Shown here: positions 25,671-33,878 of the stretch, piece after piece
Layout: the number at the start of each line of letters is the position of its first letter
How positions within the stretch are numbered: position 1 is the stretch's first letter
Origin: JARIHC01 sp035546975
GTDB taxonomy: Bacteria > Patescibacteriota > Saccharimonadia > Saccharimonadales > UBA4665
Assembly: GCA_035546975.1 (NCBI GenBank)
Contig: DASZVS010000009.1
Location: 1-64,000 of the forward strand
Direction of reading: 5' to 3'
DNA length: 64,000 bases
The notes under the pieces: generated by a model
Databases searched by the model: none
What the model saw: only the letters and a program-made list of their open reading frames with translations
What the model was told of the DNA's origin: nothing
Translations under genes and position numbers: made by a program

Positions 25671-26330
25671 ATGATTGAAGCCGTGATTTTCGATATGGAT
25701 GGACTGCTGGTAGACAGCGAACCCGTTTGGCGCGAAGTGGAAGTAGAGCTTTTTAATGAATTGGGCGTGCCGCTTAACGAGCAAAATGCGGCCGAAACCA
25801 TGGGGCTAAGAGCCGATGAGGTCGTGCAGTACTGGTATCAACGCTACCCCTGGCAAACCCCATCTACTGAAAGCGTAACAGAAAACCTATTGGACCGGAT
25901 GGTCGAAGAGGTAAGTGCCCGGGATATTGCCCTGCCGGGAGTACAGAAGGCATTCGAAGTAGTAGAAGAAGCCGGGTTGCCCGCAGCCATCGCCTCTTCT
26001 TCACCGTCCAGGCTCATATATGCCGCAATTCACCGGCTCGCCATAACCGACAGGCTGCAAGTTATCCAATCGGCCGAGCACGAGCCATACGGCAAGCCGC
26101 ATCCGGGCGTATATATCAAAGCCGCCGAGAACCTCGGCGTTCATCCCGAACGATGTCTAGCTTTCGAGGATTCGCCTAACGGCGCATTGTCCGCTAAGGC
26201 GGCAAAGATGAAGTGTATTGCTATACCCGAAGAGATTGCCCGAGGCCACGCGAATTTCTCGATTGCCGACAAAGTTCTAGGATCATTGCTCGAGTTCGAT
26301 GCCAGTGTGCTTGAAGAGCTAAGCGCCTAA
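25671..26330 (+). CDS. HAD-superfamily phosphatase (beta-phosphoglucomutase/2-deoxyglucose-6-P phosphatase type)
   Basis: 219 aa. Motif I DMDGLLVDSEPVW with both aspartates at the N-terminus, an alpha-helical cap, motif II ASSSPS near 108, Lys in GKPHPGVY near 142, and motif III FEDSPNGALSAKAA near 163. Very close in pattern to YniC-like sugar-phosphate phosphatases. A start at MIEAVIFDMDG fits the leaderless promoter. It converges with the MarR gene (4 bp overlap of ends). Confidence 0.88.
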   Translation: MIEAVIFDMDGLLVDSEPVWREVEVELFNELGVPLNEQNAAETMGLRADEVVQYWYQRYPWQTPSTESVTENLLDRMVEEVSARDIALPGVQKAFEVVEEAGLPAAIASSSPSRLIYAAIHRLAITDRLQVIQSAEHEPYGKPHPGVYIKAAENLGVHPERCLAFEDSPNGALSAKAAKMKCIAIPEEIARGHANFSIADKVLGSLLEFDASVLEELSA

Positions 26331-26791
26331 AGACCAAGCTGGTGGTCGCAAGCGCCCAGTTTGCCCGGCCGGCAAACCACCTTGTGTAACTGCTGCAAGC
26401 CGGCAGCCAATTGCATAAGTTGGTCTTCTCCAAGCCCTGCAAATTCTGACCCAAAGTTACGGCGCATGATTGCCGTGGCCGCTTCCGTCATTTGCATGCC
26501 AAGCGGTGTCGGAACCGTAATATGCCGCCGGCGATTCTGTGGGTCTTGCCTTATTTCTAGTAATTTTTTGCCTTTAAGCAGCTTGATCTGGCGGCTAACG
26601 CTCGCTTCTGTCTGGCCAAGCGCATCAGCAATAGCATTTTGTTGAACCCGGGGGTTCCATTCCAAAACCATAAGAATTTTAAATTGGCTGAGGCCGATAC
26701 CGAGTTGTTCTTGCAGCACCTGATCAGATTGGCGCCCCATAACGGCAGCCAAATGCTGGATAAGATAACCTAGATTGTTCATCGGGCTCAT
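26327..26791 (-). CDS. MarR-family transcriptional regulator
   Basis: 154 aa winged-helix protein: recognition region NAIADALGQTEASVSRQIKLLKGKKLLEI near 52-80, wing RRHITVPTPLG near 88. MarR proteins are dimeric repressors that usually control their own gene. A near-perfect palindrome overlaps the -10 box and start codon, which fits autorepression. It also converges with the HAD gene. Confidence 0.9.
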   Translation of the reverse strand: MSPMNNLGYLIQHLAAVMGRQSDQVLQEQLGIGLSQFKILMVLEWNPRVQQNAIADALGQTEASVSRQIKLLKGKKLLEIRQDPQNRRRHITVPTPLGMQMTEAATAIMRRNFGSEFAGLGEDQLMQLAAGLQQLHKVVCRPGKLGACDHQLGL

Positions 26792-26805
26792 ACTTTAAAT
26801 GTATG
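26789..26805. promoter_or_regulatory. Candidate MarR operator over its own start and -10 box
   Basis: CATAC-N-TT-N-AA-N-GTATG, symmetrical except for three central positions. It covers the ATG (26791) and the TACATT -10 box (26803-26798), which ends 6 nt before the ATG. Confidence 0.55.
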
Positions 26806-26832
26806 CCCAGATACTTAACGCGTCAAGCTTTA

Positions 26833-27285
26833 TCAGGTGAGGTGTCTATTGTAGTAGGGCCAATAGAAAGTTCTTCGGGCGCGCCGCATATCATATTCAT
26901 TGGCGGTGTTCATAATGAGCGCGTCACACCCGAGGCTAGCAAGGGCAATAATACTGTCGCCCGGACGAAAGCTTTCGTCTACCGATCGTTTGACAGTTCC
27001 TTCGAGTAATCTGTCTTCTACGACTACCTGGACCAATTTGCCGCCTTTTTCTACGTGGGTGTGAGCGCCCTGGCCCCGCATAGTTACCGCATTAATATTA
27101 GCCACGACTAAAAGATCCGCCGGATTGCAGAAAGCTCCTCCCCGTTTCGGTACGTCAAAAACAAGTTCGGCGCCAGCATTTAACCCTTCGTGTTTTCCAT
27201 AGAGAGCAAACGGCTTGCCGTAAACCGCTGCCGCATGTTCTAGGAATTCCTGTGTCTGAGGATACTCATTGGGTGACTTATACAT
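26833..27285 (-). CDS. Hypothetical protein
   Basis: 150 aa, not recognised. Mixed alpha/beta with a possible metal-site-like GQGAHTHVEKGG near 72 and two cysteines (FCNPADLL, LGCDALI). No signal or membrane segment. The start is set by TGATATAAT ending exactly 7 nt before the ATG. It sits alone between MarR and rsmA. Confidence 0.72.
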   Translation of the reverse strand: MYKSPNEYPQTQEFLEHAAAVYGKPFALYGKHEGLNAGAELVFDVPKRGGAFCNPADLLVVANINAVTMRGQGAHTHVEKGGKLVQVVVEDRLLEGTVKRSVDESFRPGDSIIALASLGCDALIMNTANEYDMRRARRTFYWPYYNRHLT

Positions 27286-27292
27286 TAACTAT

Positions 27293-27301
27293 ATTATATC
27301 A
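27293..27301 (-). promoter_or_regulatory. Extended -10 (TGATATAAT), leaderless gene at 26833-27285
   Basis: Perfect TATAAT with TGA before it; ends 7 nt before the ATG at 27285. Confidence 0.6.
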
Positions 27302-27303
27302 TT

Positions 27304-28089
27304 TTAGTCAAGATTTTCATAGAGCCTATGCCACTCTTGGAGGCTCAAGGTCTGGGCACGGCGGCTCGGTTCGATGCCCGATTTCTCGAGTATTTGCGCT
27401 GCTTGCTGGCGATCCAGCCGCAGGCCACCGCTCAGGCTATTGAGCAGTGTTTTGCGGCGCTGTGCAAAACCTGCCTTCGCCAGACGGAAGAAAATTTTTG
27501 TATCGACTTCCGGAAAAAGCGGGGTTTCGCGGCGGCGCAAGACAAGAATTTGTGAATCCACTTTCGGCGGCGGCGTGAAAAACTCTGCTGGAACTTTCCT
27601 ACCAAGTTCCGTATGCCAATAAAACTGGGCGGTAACGCTGAGAAGCGACATGGCACCGGGATTTGCAGCTACACGCTGGGCAACTTCTTTCTGCACGAGT
27701 ATGGCAGCGAGAGACGGCGGATTAGGCGTTTCACTGATAGCTCGCACGAGGTTACTGGTGAGATAGTACGGAATATTTGCAACTACTTTATAGTCTGGCG
27801 GCAGGCTGGCCAGGTCAAAACTAAGGATATCCTCAGCAACCACTTGAAGATTGTCTGCCGGTACACGCGCTGGCAGTTCGGCAGCTAAGCGCTTATCAAA
27901 TTCTACAGCCACCACCTGGCCAGTCTGCCGCACCAGCTTGGAAGTAAGCGCGCCCGGGCCGGGCCCAATCTCAAGCACCGTATCATCTTTACTTACTTCT
28001 GCAGCCTGGCACATCGCTTCCAAGCTGGCTTCATCATTAAGCCAGTGCTGCCCGAGCGACTTCTTGGCATGCGGTGTTTGGCTACTCAT
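27304..28089 (-). CDS. rsmA: 16S rRNA dimethyltransferase RsmA/KsgA
   Basis: 261 aa. KKSLGQHWLNDEASLEAM at the N-terminus, the SAM site VLEIGPGPGALTSKL near 39, and motif IV NIPYYLTSNLV near 105 identify the enzyme that dimethylates A1518/A1519 of 16S rRNA. It starts 10 bp after the wall-lytic gene; rsmA next to a YabE/Rpf-type gene is a common arrangement in Gram-positive genomes. Confidence 0.95.
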   Translation of the reverse strand: MSSQTPHAKKSLGQHWLNDEASLEAMCQAAEVSKDDTVLEIGPGPGALTSKLVRQTGQVVAVEFDKRLAAELPARVPADNLQVVAEDILSFDLASLPPDYKVVANIPYYLTSNLVRAISETPNPPSLAAILVQKEVAQRVAANPGAMSLLSVTAQFYWHTELGRKVPAEFFTPPPKVDSQILVLRRRETPLFPEVDTKIFFRLAKAGFAQRRKTLLNSLSGGLRLDRQQAAQILEKSGIEPSRRAQTLSLQEWHRLYENLD

Positions 28090-28099
28090 GCAGGTTTAC

Positions 28100-29329
28100 C
28101 TAATTGGGCGGGAAGGCCGATATGCCGGTTTTTTCATAACAGCCTGGGTTTTGCGAAGCAAGACCGCCGCCCGAACGATTCGTGTTGGCTACAATAGCGG
28201 CATCCTGTTGGGCCGGCGGCGCATCGCTTGGCAAGCCGCTGTAGCCTAAGCGCTGCCACGTACCGAGTGAGAATTGGTATGCGCCATAATAGCCATTGCC
28301 CGTATCTTCTGCATAATTGCCGCCCGATTCACATTGCCGCAGTTTAAGCAGCCAATTAGAGAGACTACCGCTAGATGGCACGGGCGCAGTACCTTTAGCT
28401 ATGATCTCGGCCACTGGTGGCTGGATAATCGCAGACTGTAATTGAGTTTTTGCGCCAGTCTTTTCATCTACTTGGAAAGTTATTAACAATATACCCGGGG
28501 AGCCCTGCTGGCGTACTGCGCTGGTGCCAGTAGTCAGCGACGGGTCATTTACGGTTTGGACCGGCGCGGGAATCGGTTGTTGCTCAGTCGTAATCGTAGT
28601 GCCCTTTCTCAGCACAAAAACTTGCATATTGGGCGTAATCGGAGTGTTCGCCGAAGGTTGCACCGTATCGCCGGGGTTCAATTTTATATTCTTTTCCGCG
28701 AGCATCTCGCCAACAGTATCCGCCGGAGTACGCGTAACCACCGGCGTGCCATATAAGATCAGTTGTACTGGTACCGAAGGTTTCACGGTTACCACTTGGC
28801 CAATTGCCCCGCTCTGGACAAAATTATCTACGGGCGCAGCCGTTACCTGATCCTCTGGGTATAATTTTTGACCAGTTTGCTGGGCAATCGAGCGAGGCGT
28901 ACTGGCAGCGCTGAAAGCAAAGGTTTTTTGGGCGCCAGTAGCTATCTGGACGGGTTTGGCGCGATATACGTTTATACGGAATTCATCTTGGTTGATTCGT
29001 GTTGCCAGGCTCGGCTCAACAACATCGCCCTGGTAAAGCTGTATGTGAAGCTTGGCAAGAAGCGTGCCGACTGTCGGCTCACGGCTTGGCACTGTCTGTT
29101 TGACGTTATCATGCGAAACGATAACCACATACGGCGTACTTTTGGGCTGCCCGTGGCCGTGAAACAGCAAGATCCCGGCAATCGTGAGCACTAAAAGCAC
29201 GCCAAAGGTAATAAAAGGGACGGCATGTGGATGCCGGCTCATCGTCTTTATATCGTCCGCATTTTGCGGTAAATTCCTCCGGCGGAAGCGGCGGAATTGC
29301 AGTCGAAATCTTCTTAGTTTCTTTTGCAT
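28100..29329 (-). CDS. Secreted G5/DUF348 protein with lysozyme-like (Rpf/transglycosylase) domain
   Basis: 409 aa. Very basic N-terminus, one signal-anchor helix near 38-57, two or three DUF348/G5-type beta modules (about 65-290; TPADTVGEMLAEKNIKLNPGD near 200), and a C-terminal lysozyme-like domain with the catalytic Glu in RQCESGGNY near 335 and YGAYQFSLGTWQRLGY. Related YabE/Rpf proteins cleave peptidoglycan during growth. ATG 29329 is uncertain; MSRHPHAV at residue 30 is an alternative. The TGCTACAAT box is about 70 nt upstream. Confidence 0.85.
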   Translation of the reverse strand: MQKKLRRFRLQFRRFRRRNLPQNADDIKTMSRHPHAVPFITFGVLLVLTIAGILLFHGHGQPKSTPYVVIVSHDNVKQTVPSREPTVGTLLAKLHIQLYQGDVVEPSLATRINQDEFRINVYRAKPVQIATGAQKTFAFSAASTPRSIAQQTGQKLYPEDQVTAAPVDNFVQSGAIGQVVTVKPSVPVQLILYGTPVVTRTPADTVGEMLAEKNIKLNPGDTVQPSANTPITPNMQVFVLRKGTTITTEQQPIPAPVQTVNDPSLTTGTSAVRQQGSPGILLITFQVDEKTGAKTQLQSAIIQPPVAEIIAKGTAPVPSSGSLSNWLLKLRQCESGGNYAEDTGNGYYGAYQFSLGTWQRLGYSGLPSDAPPAQQDAAIVANTNRSGGGLASQNPGCYEKTGISAFPPN

Positions 29330-29439
29330 ATGTCAGGACAGGCCCCAGCTGTCGGTCGTTTGATCCACCCCATGAACCCGTGCCCTTTATTGTAGCAAAA
29401 AGCGGCACAGGGATATACGGTACTGATTATAACTTCTCT

Positions 29440-29487
29440 AGTGGAGCGAAAGCGACGTTTAGCTTCCGGGTACCTTTGCCTTTGAAA
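29440..29487 (-). repeat. Displaced second copy of the uvrD 3' end
   Basis: 48 nt identical to 29582-29629 inside uvrD. The copy continues to an in-frame TAA and encodes the same C-terminus, FKGKGTRKLNVAFAPLEKL, but the last five codons before the stop (PLEKL) are changed synonymously at four positions. Unit length is 142 bp. Confidence 0.85.
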
Positions 29488-29568
29488 CCCATGAGACAAA
29501 CCTCTGGTTTTTCTCATCGCGCGGCGCTCGGAATGAATCCGAGCTCCGGCTGCTCTTTTTCCTGTAAG
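29488..29568. mobile_element. Gene-less hairpin-rich spacer between the two uvrD 3' ends (candidate miniature element)
   Basis: On the minus strand, a core hairpin GCTCGGA-TTCAT-TCCGAGC is followed by GCCGC and then a closing hairpin ATGAGA...TCTCAT (with inner AAACC-AGA-GGTTT) that abuts the second copy. The order resembles the elements after tRNA-Glu and tRNA-Lys. No ORF. Confidence 0.45.
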
Positions 29569-31746
29569 TTAAAGTTTTTCGAGTGGAGCGAAAGCGACGT
29601 TTAGCTTCCGGGTACCTTTGCCTTTGAAATAAACCGTTACGTTATCACCTTCGATCTCGAGCACCGTGCCATGACCGAATACTTGGTGCCGCACCCCATC
29701 ACCCTCGACCAAATCGGGCACGTAGCGGGGTTCATCGCTGTTATTTGTTTGCGGCGCGCCAAGGATTGTGGGTGTTTCTTCTTGAATGCCCGAGAAGCCC
29801 CCACGCTGGCTGAAGGCAAAGCCCTGGTTTGTCGTAAACTCACCGTCAATTTCGCTTAAGAAACGGGAAGGCGGATTATGCTGCAGGCCGCCATACAAAA
29901 GCCGGGTAGTGGCATACATCATATACAGCTCTTCTTTGGCACGGGTCATGCCTACATAGCAAAGCCTGCGCTCCTCTTCCATTTCACTCTGGTCGTAGAG
30001 GGCTCTGGAGTGCGGGAAGATCGACTCTTCCATGCCGGTCATAAAGACTACCGGAAATTCCAGGCCTTTTGCGGCGTGCAGCGTCATCAACGTGACGGCG
30101 TCGCCGCTAAAATCAGCTCCGTCGAGGTCGCTCACCAAAGCCACTTCCTCCAGGAAGCCATCCAGACCGGCATCCTGGTATTCTTGCGCGACGCTCAGCA
30201 GTTCGCGGACGTTCTCCTGCCGGGCTTCGCCTTGCGGCGTGCCATCATCTAGGTAATGCAAATAGTCAATTCGCCGGAGCAGTGAATCAATCAACCCCGT
30301 TACTGCGGCATCCTGGCTGACTGTCCGTAAACTGGCTAGCATATCACCGAGTTCGCTGAGGCCTTTGCGGGCTTTAGGGGTTAAATCTTCGCAGTTTGCA
30401 ACCTCGGCCAATGCCCGTTCAAGCGTTAAGCCGTGCGTTTGTTGCCACGAAAAGAAAGTCTGTACGCTTTTGGCGCCGATGCCGCGGGTTGGCACATTAA
30501 CGATCCGCTCGAAACTCACACGGTCTTCCGGCTGGAAAATCAACCTAAGGTATGCTAACAAGTCCTTTATTTCCTTGCGGTCATAGAACCGAACGCCGCC
30601 GACAACCCGGTATGGCACACCATAGTGCACAAACGCCTCTTCCACGGAGCGGCTTTGGGCGTTAGTGCGATAAAGGACAGCATAATCATGGAATTTTCGC
30701 CGGCCGCTGTCCACGCCCTCGCGAATACGCCGGATAATAGCCTCTCCTTCTGCCCGCTCGTTTCCAACCTGTACCATCTGGACCGGCAAGCCGCCTTCCA
30801 TCGCTGTCCACAATTGCTTGTCGCTGCGCTGGGCATTTTTAGTAATCACGGCATGCGCTGCGTCGAGAATCGGCTTGGTGCTGCGGTAGTTCTGCTCAAG
30901 CTTAATAACAGTGCAATCTTTAAAATCTTTCTCGAACTTTAAAATGTTCCGAAAATCCGCGCCGCGCCAACTATAAATACTTTGCCAATCGTCGCCTACC
31001 ACCGCGATATTCCGATCGGCATTAGTTAACATGTTAACTAATGCGTATTGCGCGGCATTTGTATCCTGATACTCATCGATCATGATGTATTTGAACTGCT
31101 GTTGCCATTTTTTGCGGATTTCCGGCTGCTCTTTAAAAAGCCGGACGGTCCGGTTGATGAGATCGTCAAAATCCAACGCCGAGGCTTCTTTGAGTGATTT
31201 TTCGTAGAGCGGAAAAACTTTGGCAGCTGCTTGCTGGGCCGGGCTGGAAGCGCTCTGCATATACTCTTCCGGCGTCACCATCTCGTTTTTGGCACTGCTT
31301 ATAAGGCTGCTGAGCGTCCGTGCCGGAAATGCTTTTTCATCAATCATAAGCTGTTTGCTGGCCTGCTTAACGGCAGCCTGACGGTCCGATTCATCGAAGA
31401 TGACAAAGCTGCGGGGGATCCCGATAGCCTCGCCATCTTGGCGGAGCAAACGTACGCAAATACCGTGAAACGTACCCATATATGGCATAAAACTGCGGTT
31501 TTCAGCATTTTCGCCGAGCAGCGCGGCAACCCGTTCGCGCATTTCCCGGGCAGCTTTATTCGTAAAAGTAACTGCAAGAATATTAAACGGGGTAGCTCTA
31601 TTAGAAGCAATCAAGTAAGCGATTCGGTGGGTCAGCGTTTTGGTTTTGCCCGAGCCGGCGCCAGCTTGAATAAGCAGCGGCCCGTCAGTCGTTTTAACGG
31701 CGCGCTGCTGCTCCGGATTCAAACCCTCAAGAAGCTTATCTAACAC
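29569..31746 (-). CDS. pcrA: UvrD/PcrA-type superfamily 1 DNA helicase
   Basis: 725 aa, GTG start. Q-motif region LNPEQQRAV, Walker A AGAGSGKTKTL near 32, motif II MIDEYQDTN near 222, motif III VVGDDWQSIYSWRGAD near 246, motif IV QNYRSTKPIL near 283, motif VI VGMTRAKEEL near 600, and a C-terminal tail with a Tudor-like end. 3'-5' helicase for repair and restart. Leaderless type: TGTTAAAAT ends 6 nt before GTG. It contains a 26-bp palindrome, and its 3' end is duplicated downstream. Confidence 0.95.
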   Translation of the reverse strand: MLDKLLEGLNPEQQRAVKTTDGPLLIQAGAGSGKTKTLTHRIAYLIASNRATPFNILAVTFTNKAAREMRERVAALLGENAENRSFMPYMGTFHGICVRLLRQDGEAIGIPRSFVIFDESDRQAAVKQASKQLMIDEKAFPARTLSSLISSAKNEMVTPEEYMQSASSPAQQAAAKVFPLYEKSLKEASALDFDDLINRTVRLFKEQPEIRKKWQQQFKYIMIDEYQDTNAAQYALVNMLTNADRNIAVVGDDWQSIYSWRGADFRNILKFEKDFKDCTVIKLEQNYRSTKPILDAAHAVITKNAQRSDKQLWTAMEGGLPVQMVQVGNERAEGEAIIRRIREGVDSGRRKFHDYAVLYRTNAQSRSVEEAFVHYGVPYRVVGGVRFYDRKEIKDLLAYLRLIFQPEDRVSFERIVNVPTRGIGAKSVQTFFSWQQTHGLTLERALAEVANCEDLTPKARKGLSELGDMLASLRTVSQDAAVTGLIDSLLRRIDYLHYLDDGTPQGEARQENVRELLSVAQEYQDAGLDGFLEEVALVSDLDGADFSGDAVTLMTLHAAKGLEFPVVFMTGMEESIFPHSRALYDQSEMEEERRLCYVGMTRAKEELYMMYATTRLLYGGLQHNPPSRFLSEIDGEFTTNQGFAFSQRGGFSGIQEETPTILGAPQTNNSDEPRYVPDLVEGDGVRHQVFGHGTVLEIEGDNVTVYFKGKGTRKLNVAFAPLEKL
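31019..31044. repeat. Perfect 26-bp palindrome with TTAACATGTTAA core, inside uvrD
   Basis: Arms GCATTAG and CTAATGC around the 12-bp core. In frame it encodes LVNMLT. Confidence 0.85.
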
Positions 31747-31752
31747 CTGTCT

Positions 31753-31761
31753 ATTTTAACA
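31753..31761 (-). promoter_or_regulatory. Extended -10 (TGTTAAAAT) of uvrD/pcrA, leaderless
   Basis: Ends 6 nt before GTG at 31746. Confidence 0.5.
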
Positions 31762-31775
31762 GACCGACAATAAAT

Positions 31776-33077
31776 TTATTGGCTGGTACCACTCTCATTT
31801 CCGGTAACGTTTAGTTCATCTGTTTCATTAACATTATCGACCAACCACGTCTTTCCGCTCGGCACGACATCTATCACTGACGTTCTGGTGGTGCCGCCGG
31901 TTCCTCCCGCCGTAGTACTAACATTTTTTGAAAATTGGTAACTTATTTCCTCGCCCTTGACACCGGCGGCTGAAGTATAAGGTTTAACTTTAGAAGAGTT
32001 AAGATACGACACCTTAAACGCCATCAAGCAATCGTCTCCCGTCGTCTTGCAAGCCGCATAAAAACTCGGCGTCCCAGCCTGGCTTTGCACAAGCTTAGAA
32101 TAGGCTGGCGACTGCAATTTGTCTGCGGCTGCTTTGTCTCCTTTCTGGATGGCACTTACGAATTGCCTCACAGCCGCCATGTATGTCGGTGCGTTCGTTG
32201 ATGTGGAACTTGCCGTATTTGAGGCTGCAGGAGGTGGCGCAGTTGAGTTGCCTGTCGTTTTGTGGCCTATCGTAATGAGTCCTGTGGCAAGAGAAAAGCC
32301 GAGCCACGCGCATATGAGCAGCAGTAAGGCCGCTGCCACTATAAGAATCTGCTTTTTATTCGTTTTTTTATTTTTACGCCTCTCTATTGAATTAATGGGA
32401 AGTTCATATTTTTTGCCGGCAATAAGTTCCCGGATAGCTGCATCATGCTTAGCCTTCTCAGCCGCCTTAACTTCATCCTCTTTTTTCTGCGTATCGCCAT
32501 CCGACATAATGCCAGGACCAGCAGGCGGCGTACCAGGTTCTGTGTCTTGCCCATCCGGCGTAGCGGGTTGGGCATGGTTAGAATCCCCCGGCTCAGCCGT
32601 TGGAGGTAGCACGGCACTATCGGCCGGAGCCGGTTCTCGTTCGGCGGCAGGCTGCCTACCCTCCTGTTCCGTAAACCCCTCCGGACCTGGTGCGTCGGTT
32701 TTCACGGTTTGATCCGGCTGCGGAGTGTCAGGTTCTATACCTTCATCCGCCGACGAAACCGGATTGGCCTCGTCTTCTTGGGCAACCGTTTGCTCCGACA
32801 CATTACTTGCGTCATTTTCCTTCTCGGAATCGGTGGCATCCGAAGATTTAAGCGGCTGCACAGTTGGAGCTTGTACTTTTGACAGGTCTATTTTTTCTGC
32901 GGGTTTTTCTTCTGATTCCTCATTCTGCGGGTCTTGCGCCATCATAGGATCCTTTAGAATTGACCGGTTCGTTACTATGACCGGCTTAGATGTAGGGCTC
33001 GGTACGGCCGTCCCCGGATGGCTGACGTCTTGTATGGGTTTAGAATGATCGCTATCGGCTTTCTTATTTTTCGTCAT
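31776..33077 (-). CDS. Single-pass membrane protein with long disordered cytoplasmic tail
   Basis: About 433 aa. A Pro/Glu/Asp-rich disordered N-terminal region runs to about 215, then charged KAEKAKHDAAIRELIAGKKYELPINSIERRKNKK, one membrane helix near 245-265, a Ser/Thr linker and an extracytoplasmic domain of about 130 residues (TYMAAVRQFVSAIQKGDKAAADKL). Function unknown. I chose ATG 33077, which overlaps the tpiA stop by 14 bp, rather than 33131. It is co-transcribed with glycolytic genes without an obvious reason. Confidence 0.75.
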   Translation of the reverse strand: MTKNKKADSDHSKPIQDVSHPGTAVPSPTSKPVIVTNRSILKDPMMAQDPQNEESEEKPAEKIDLSKVQAPTVQPLKSSDATDSEKENDASNVSEQTVAQEDEANPVSSADEGIEPDTPQPDQTVKTDAPGPEGFTEQEGRQPAAEREPAPADSAVLPPTAEPGDSNHAQPATPDGQDTEPGTPPAGPGIMSDGDTQKKEDEVKAAEKAKHDAAIRELIAGKKYELPINSIERRKNKKTNKKQILIVAAALLLLICAWLGFSLATGLITIGHKTTGNSTAPPPAASNTASSTSTNAPTYMAAVRQFVSAIQKGDKAAADKLQSPAYSKLVQSQAGTPSFYAACKTTGDDCLMAFKVSYLNSSKVKPYTSAAGVKGEEISYQFSKNVSTTAGGTGGTTRTSVIDVVPSGKTWLVDNVNETDELNVTGNESGTSQ

Positions 33078-33867
33078 GGTCTTTTTCGGGTTGGTGGCTT
33101 GCTTTGTAGGCGCTGTCAACAATGCCGCCAAACTGCTTATAGTTTAGGCTGGCGGCACCCACGAGCAAGCCATCGCAGCCTTTTGCCGCTAAATACCCTG
33201 CAGCCGTATCGGCGTTAACGCTACCGCCGTACAATAACCGGACAGAATCGGCCGCTTTCATGCCATATAGCTCGCTGATTTCCGCACGTATCCGTTCAAA
33301 TTCTTTCTCTATTTCATCAGGCTTAGCTAACTCGCCGCCAAAAGTACTGATCGCCCAAATCGGCTCATAAGCTATTACAATGCCCTCAACTTCTTCGGGA
33401 GTGAGATTGGAGAGCGCGGTAGCGATTTGGTCATGAATTACGCGGCGTGTCTCTCCGGCTTCACGCTCATGTTTGGTTTCGCCCACGCAGAGAATTGGCG
33501 TAAGTTCGTTCCGAACGGCAGCCGCCACCTTGTCCCGCACAATTTCTAATGTTTCCTCAAAATAAATGCGCCGTTCGGAGTGCCCGACAATTACATAATG
33601 GGCAATTTCGCGGAGCATTGTAAAGCTGACTTCGCCCGTATACGCTCCTTCGTCCTTATAAAAGGCGTTTTGGGCAGCCAATCGGAATTTGCGGCGGTCA
33701 ACTTCCAGGCTGACCGGCTGTAAAGCCAACAGGCTCGGCGCCAATACCACTTCTACGGTGCGGAGCGGCTTAATTTGCTTATTGAGCCGGTTTACGAGCA
33801 AGCTAGCCTGCTGCACATTCAGGTGCATCTTCCAATTGCCGACGATAAGGGTGCGTTCTGCATTCAT
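33064..33867 (-). CDS. tpiA: Triosephosphate isomerase
   Basis: 267 aa. VGNWKMHL near 9-16 holds the substrate Lys and Asn; YVIVGHSERR near 91 holds the catalytic His; IAYEPIWAIST near 170 holds the catalytic Glu; LLYGGSVN near 216 is the phosphate loop. Interconverts DHAP and G3P. It follows pgk by 11 bp and is coupled to the next gene. Confidence 0.96.
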   Translation of the reverse strand: MNAERTLIVGNWKMHLNVQQASLLVNRLNKQIKPLRTVEVVLAPSLLALQPVSLEVDRRKFRLAAQNAFYKDEGAYTGEVSFTMLREIAHYVIVGHSERRIYFEETLEIVRDKVAAAVRNELTPILCVGETKHEREAGETRRVIHDQIATALSNLTPEEVEGIVIAYEPIWAISTFGGELAKPDEIEKEFERIRAEISELYGMKAADSVRLLYGGSVNADTAAGYLAAKGCDGLLVGAASLNYKQFGGIVDSAYKASHQPEKDHDEK

Positions 33868-33878
33868 AATACTTACGG

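Noticed and set aside
29330..29400. c-di-AMP (ydaO) riboswitch before the wall-lytic gene
   Set aside because: Such riboswitches often precede Rpf/YabE genes, but the leader here is only about 60 nt and lacks the length and recognisable core.
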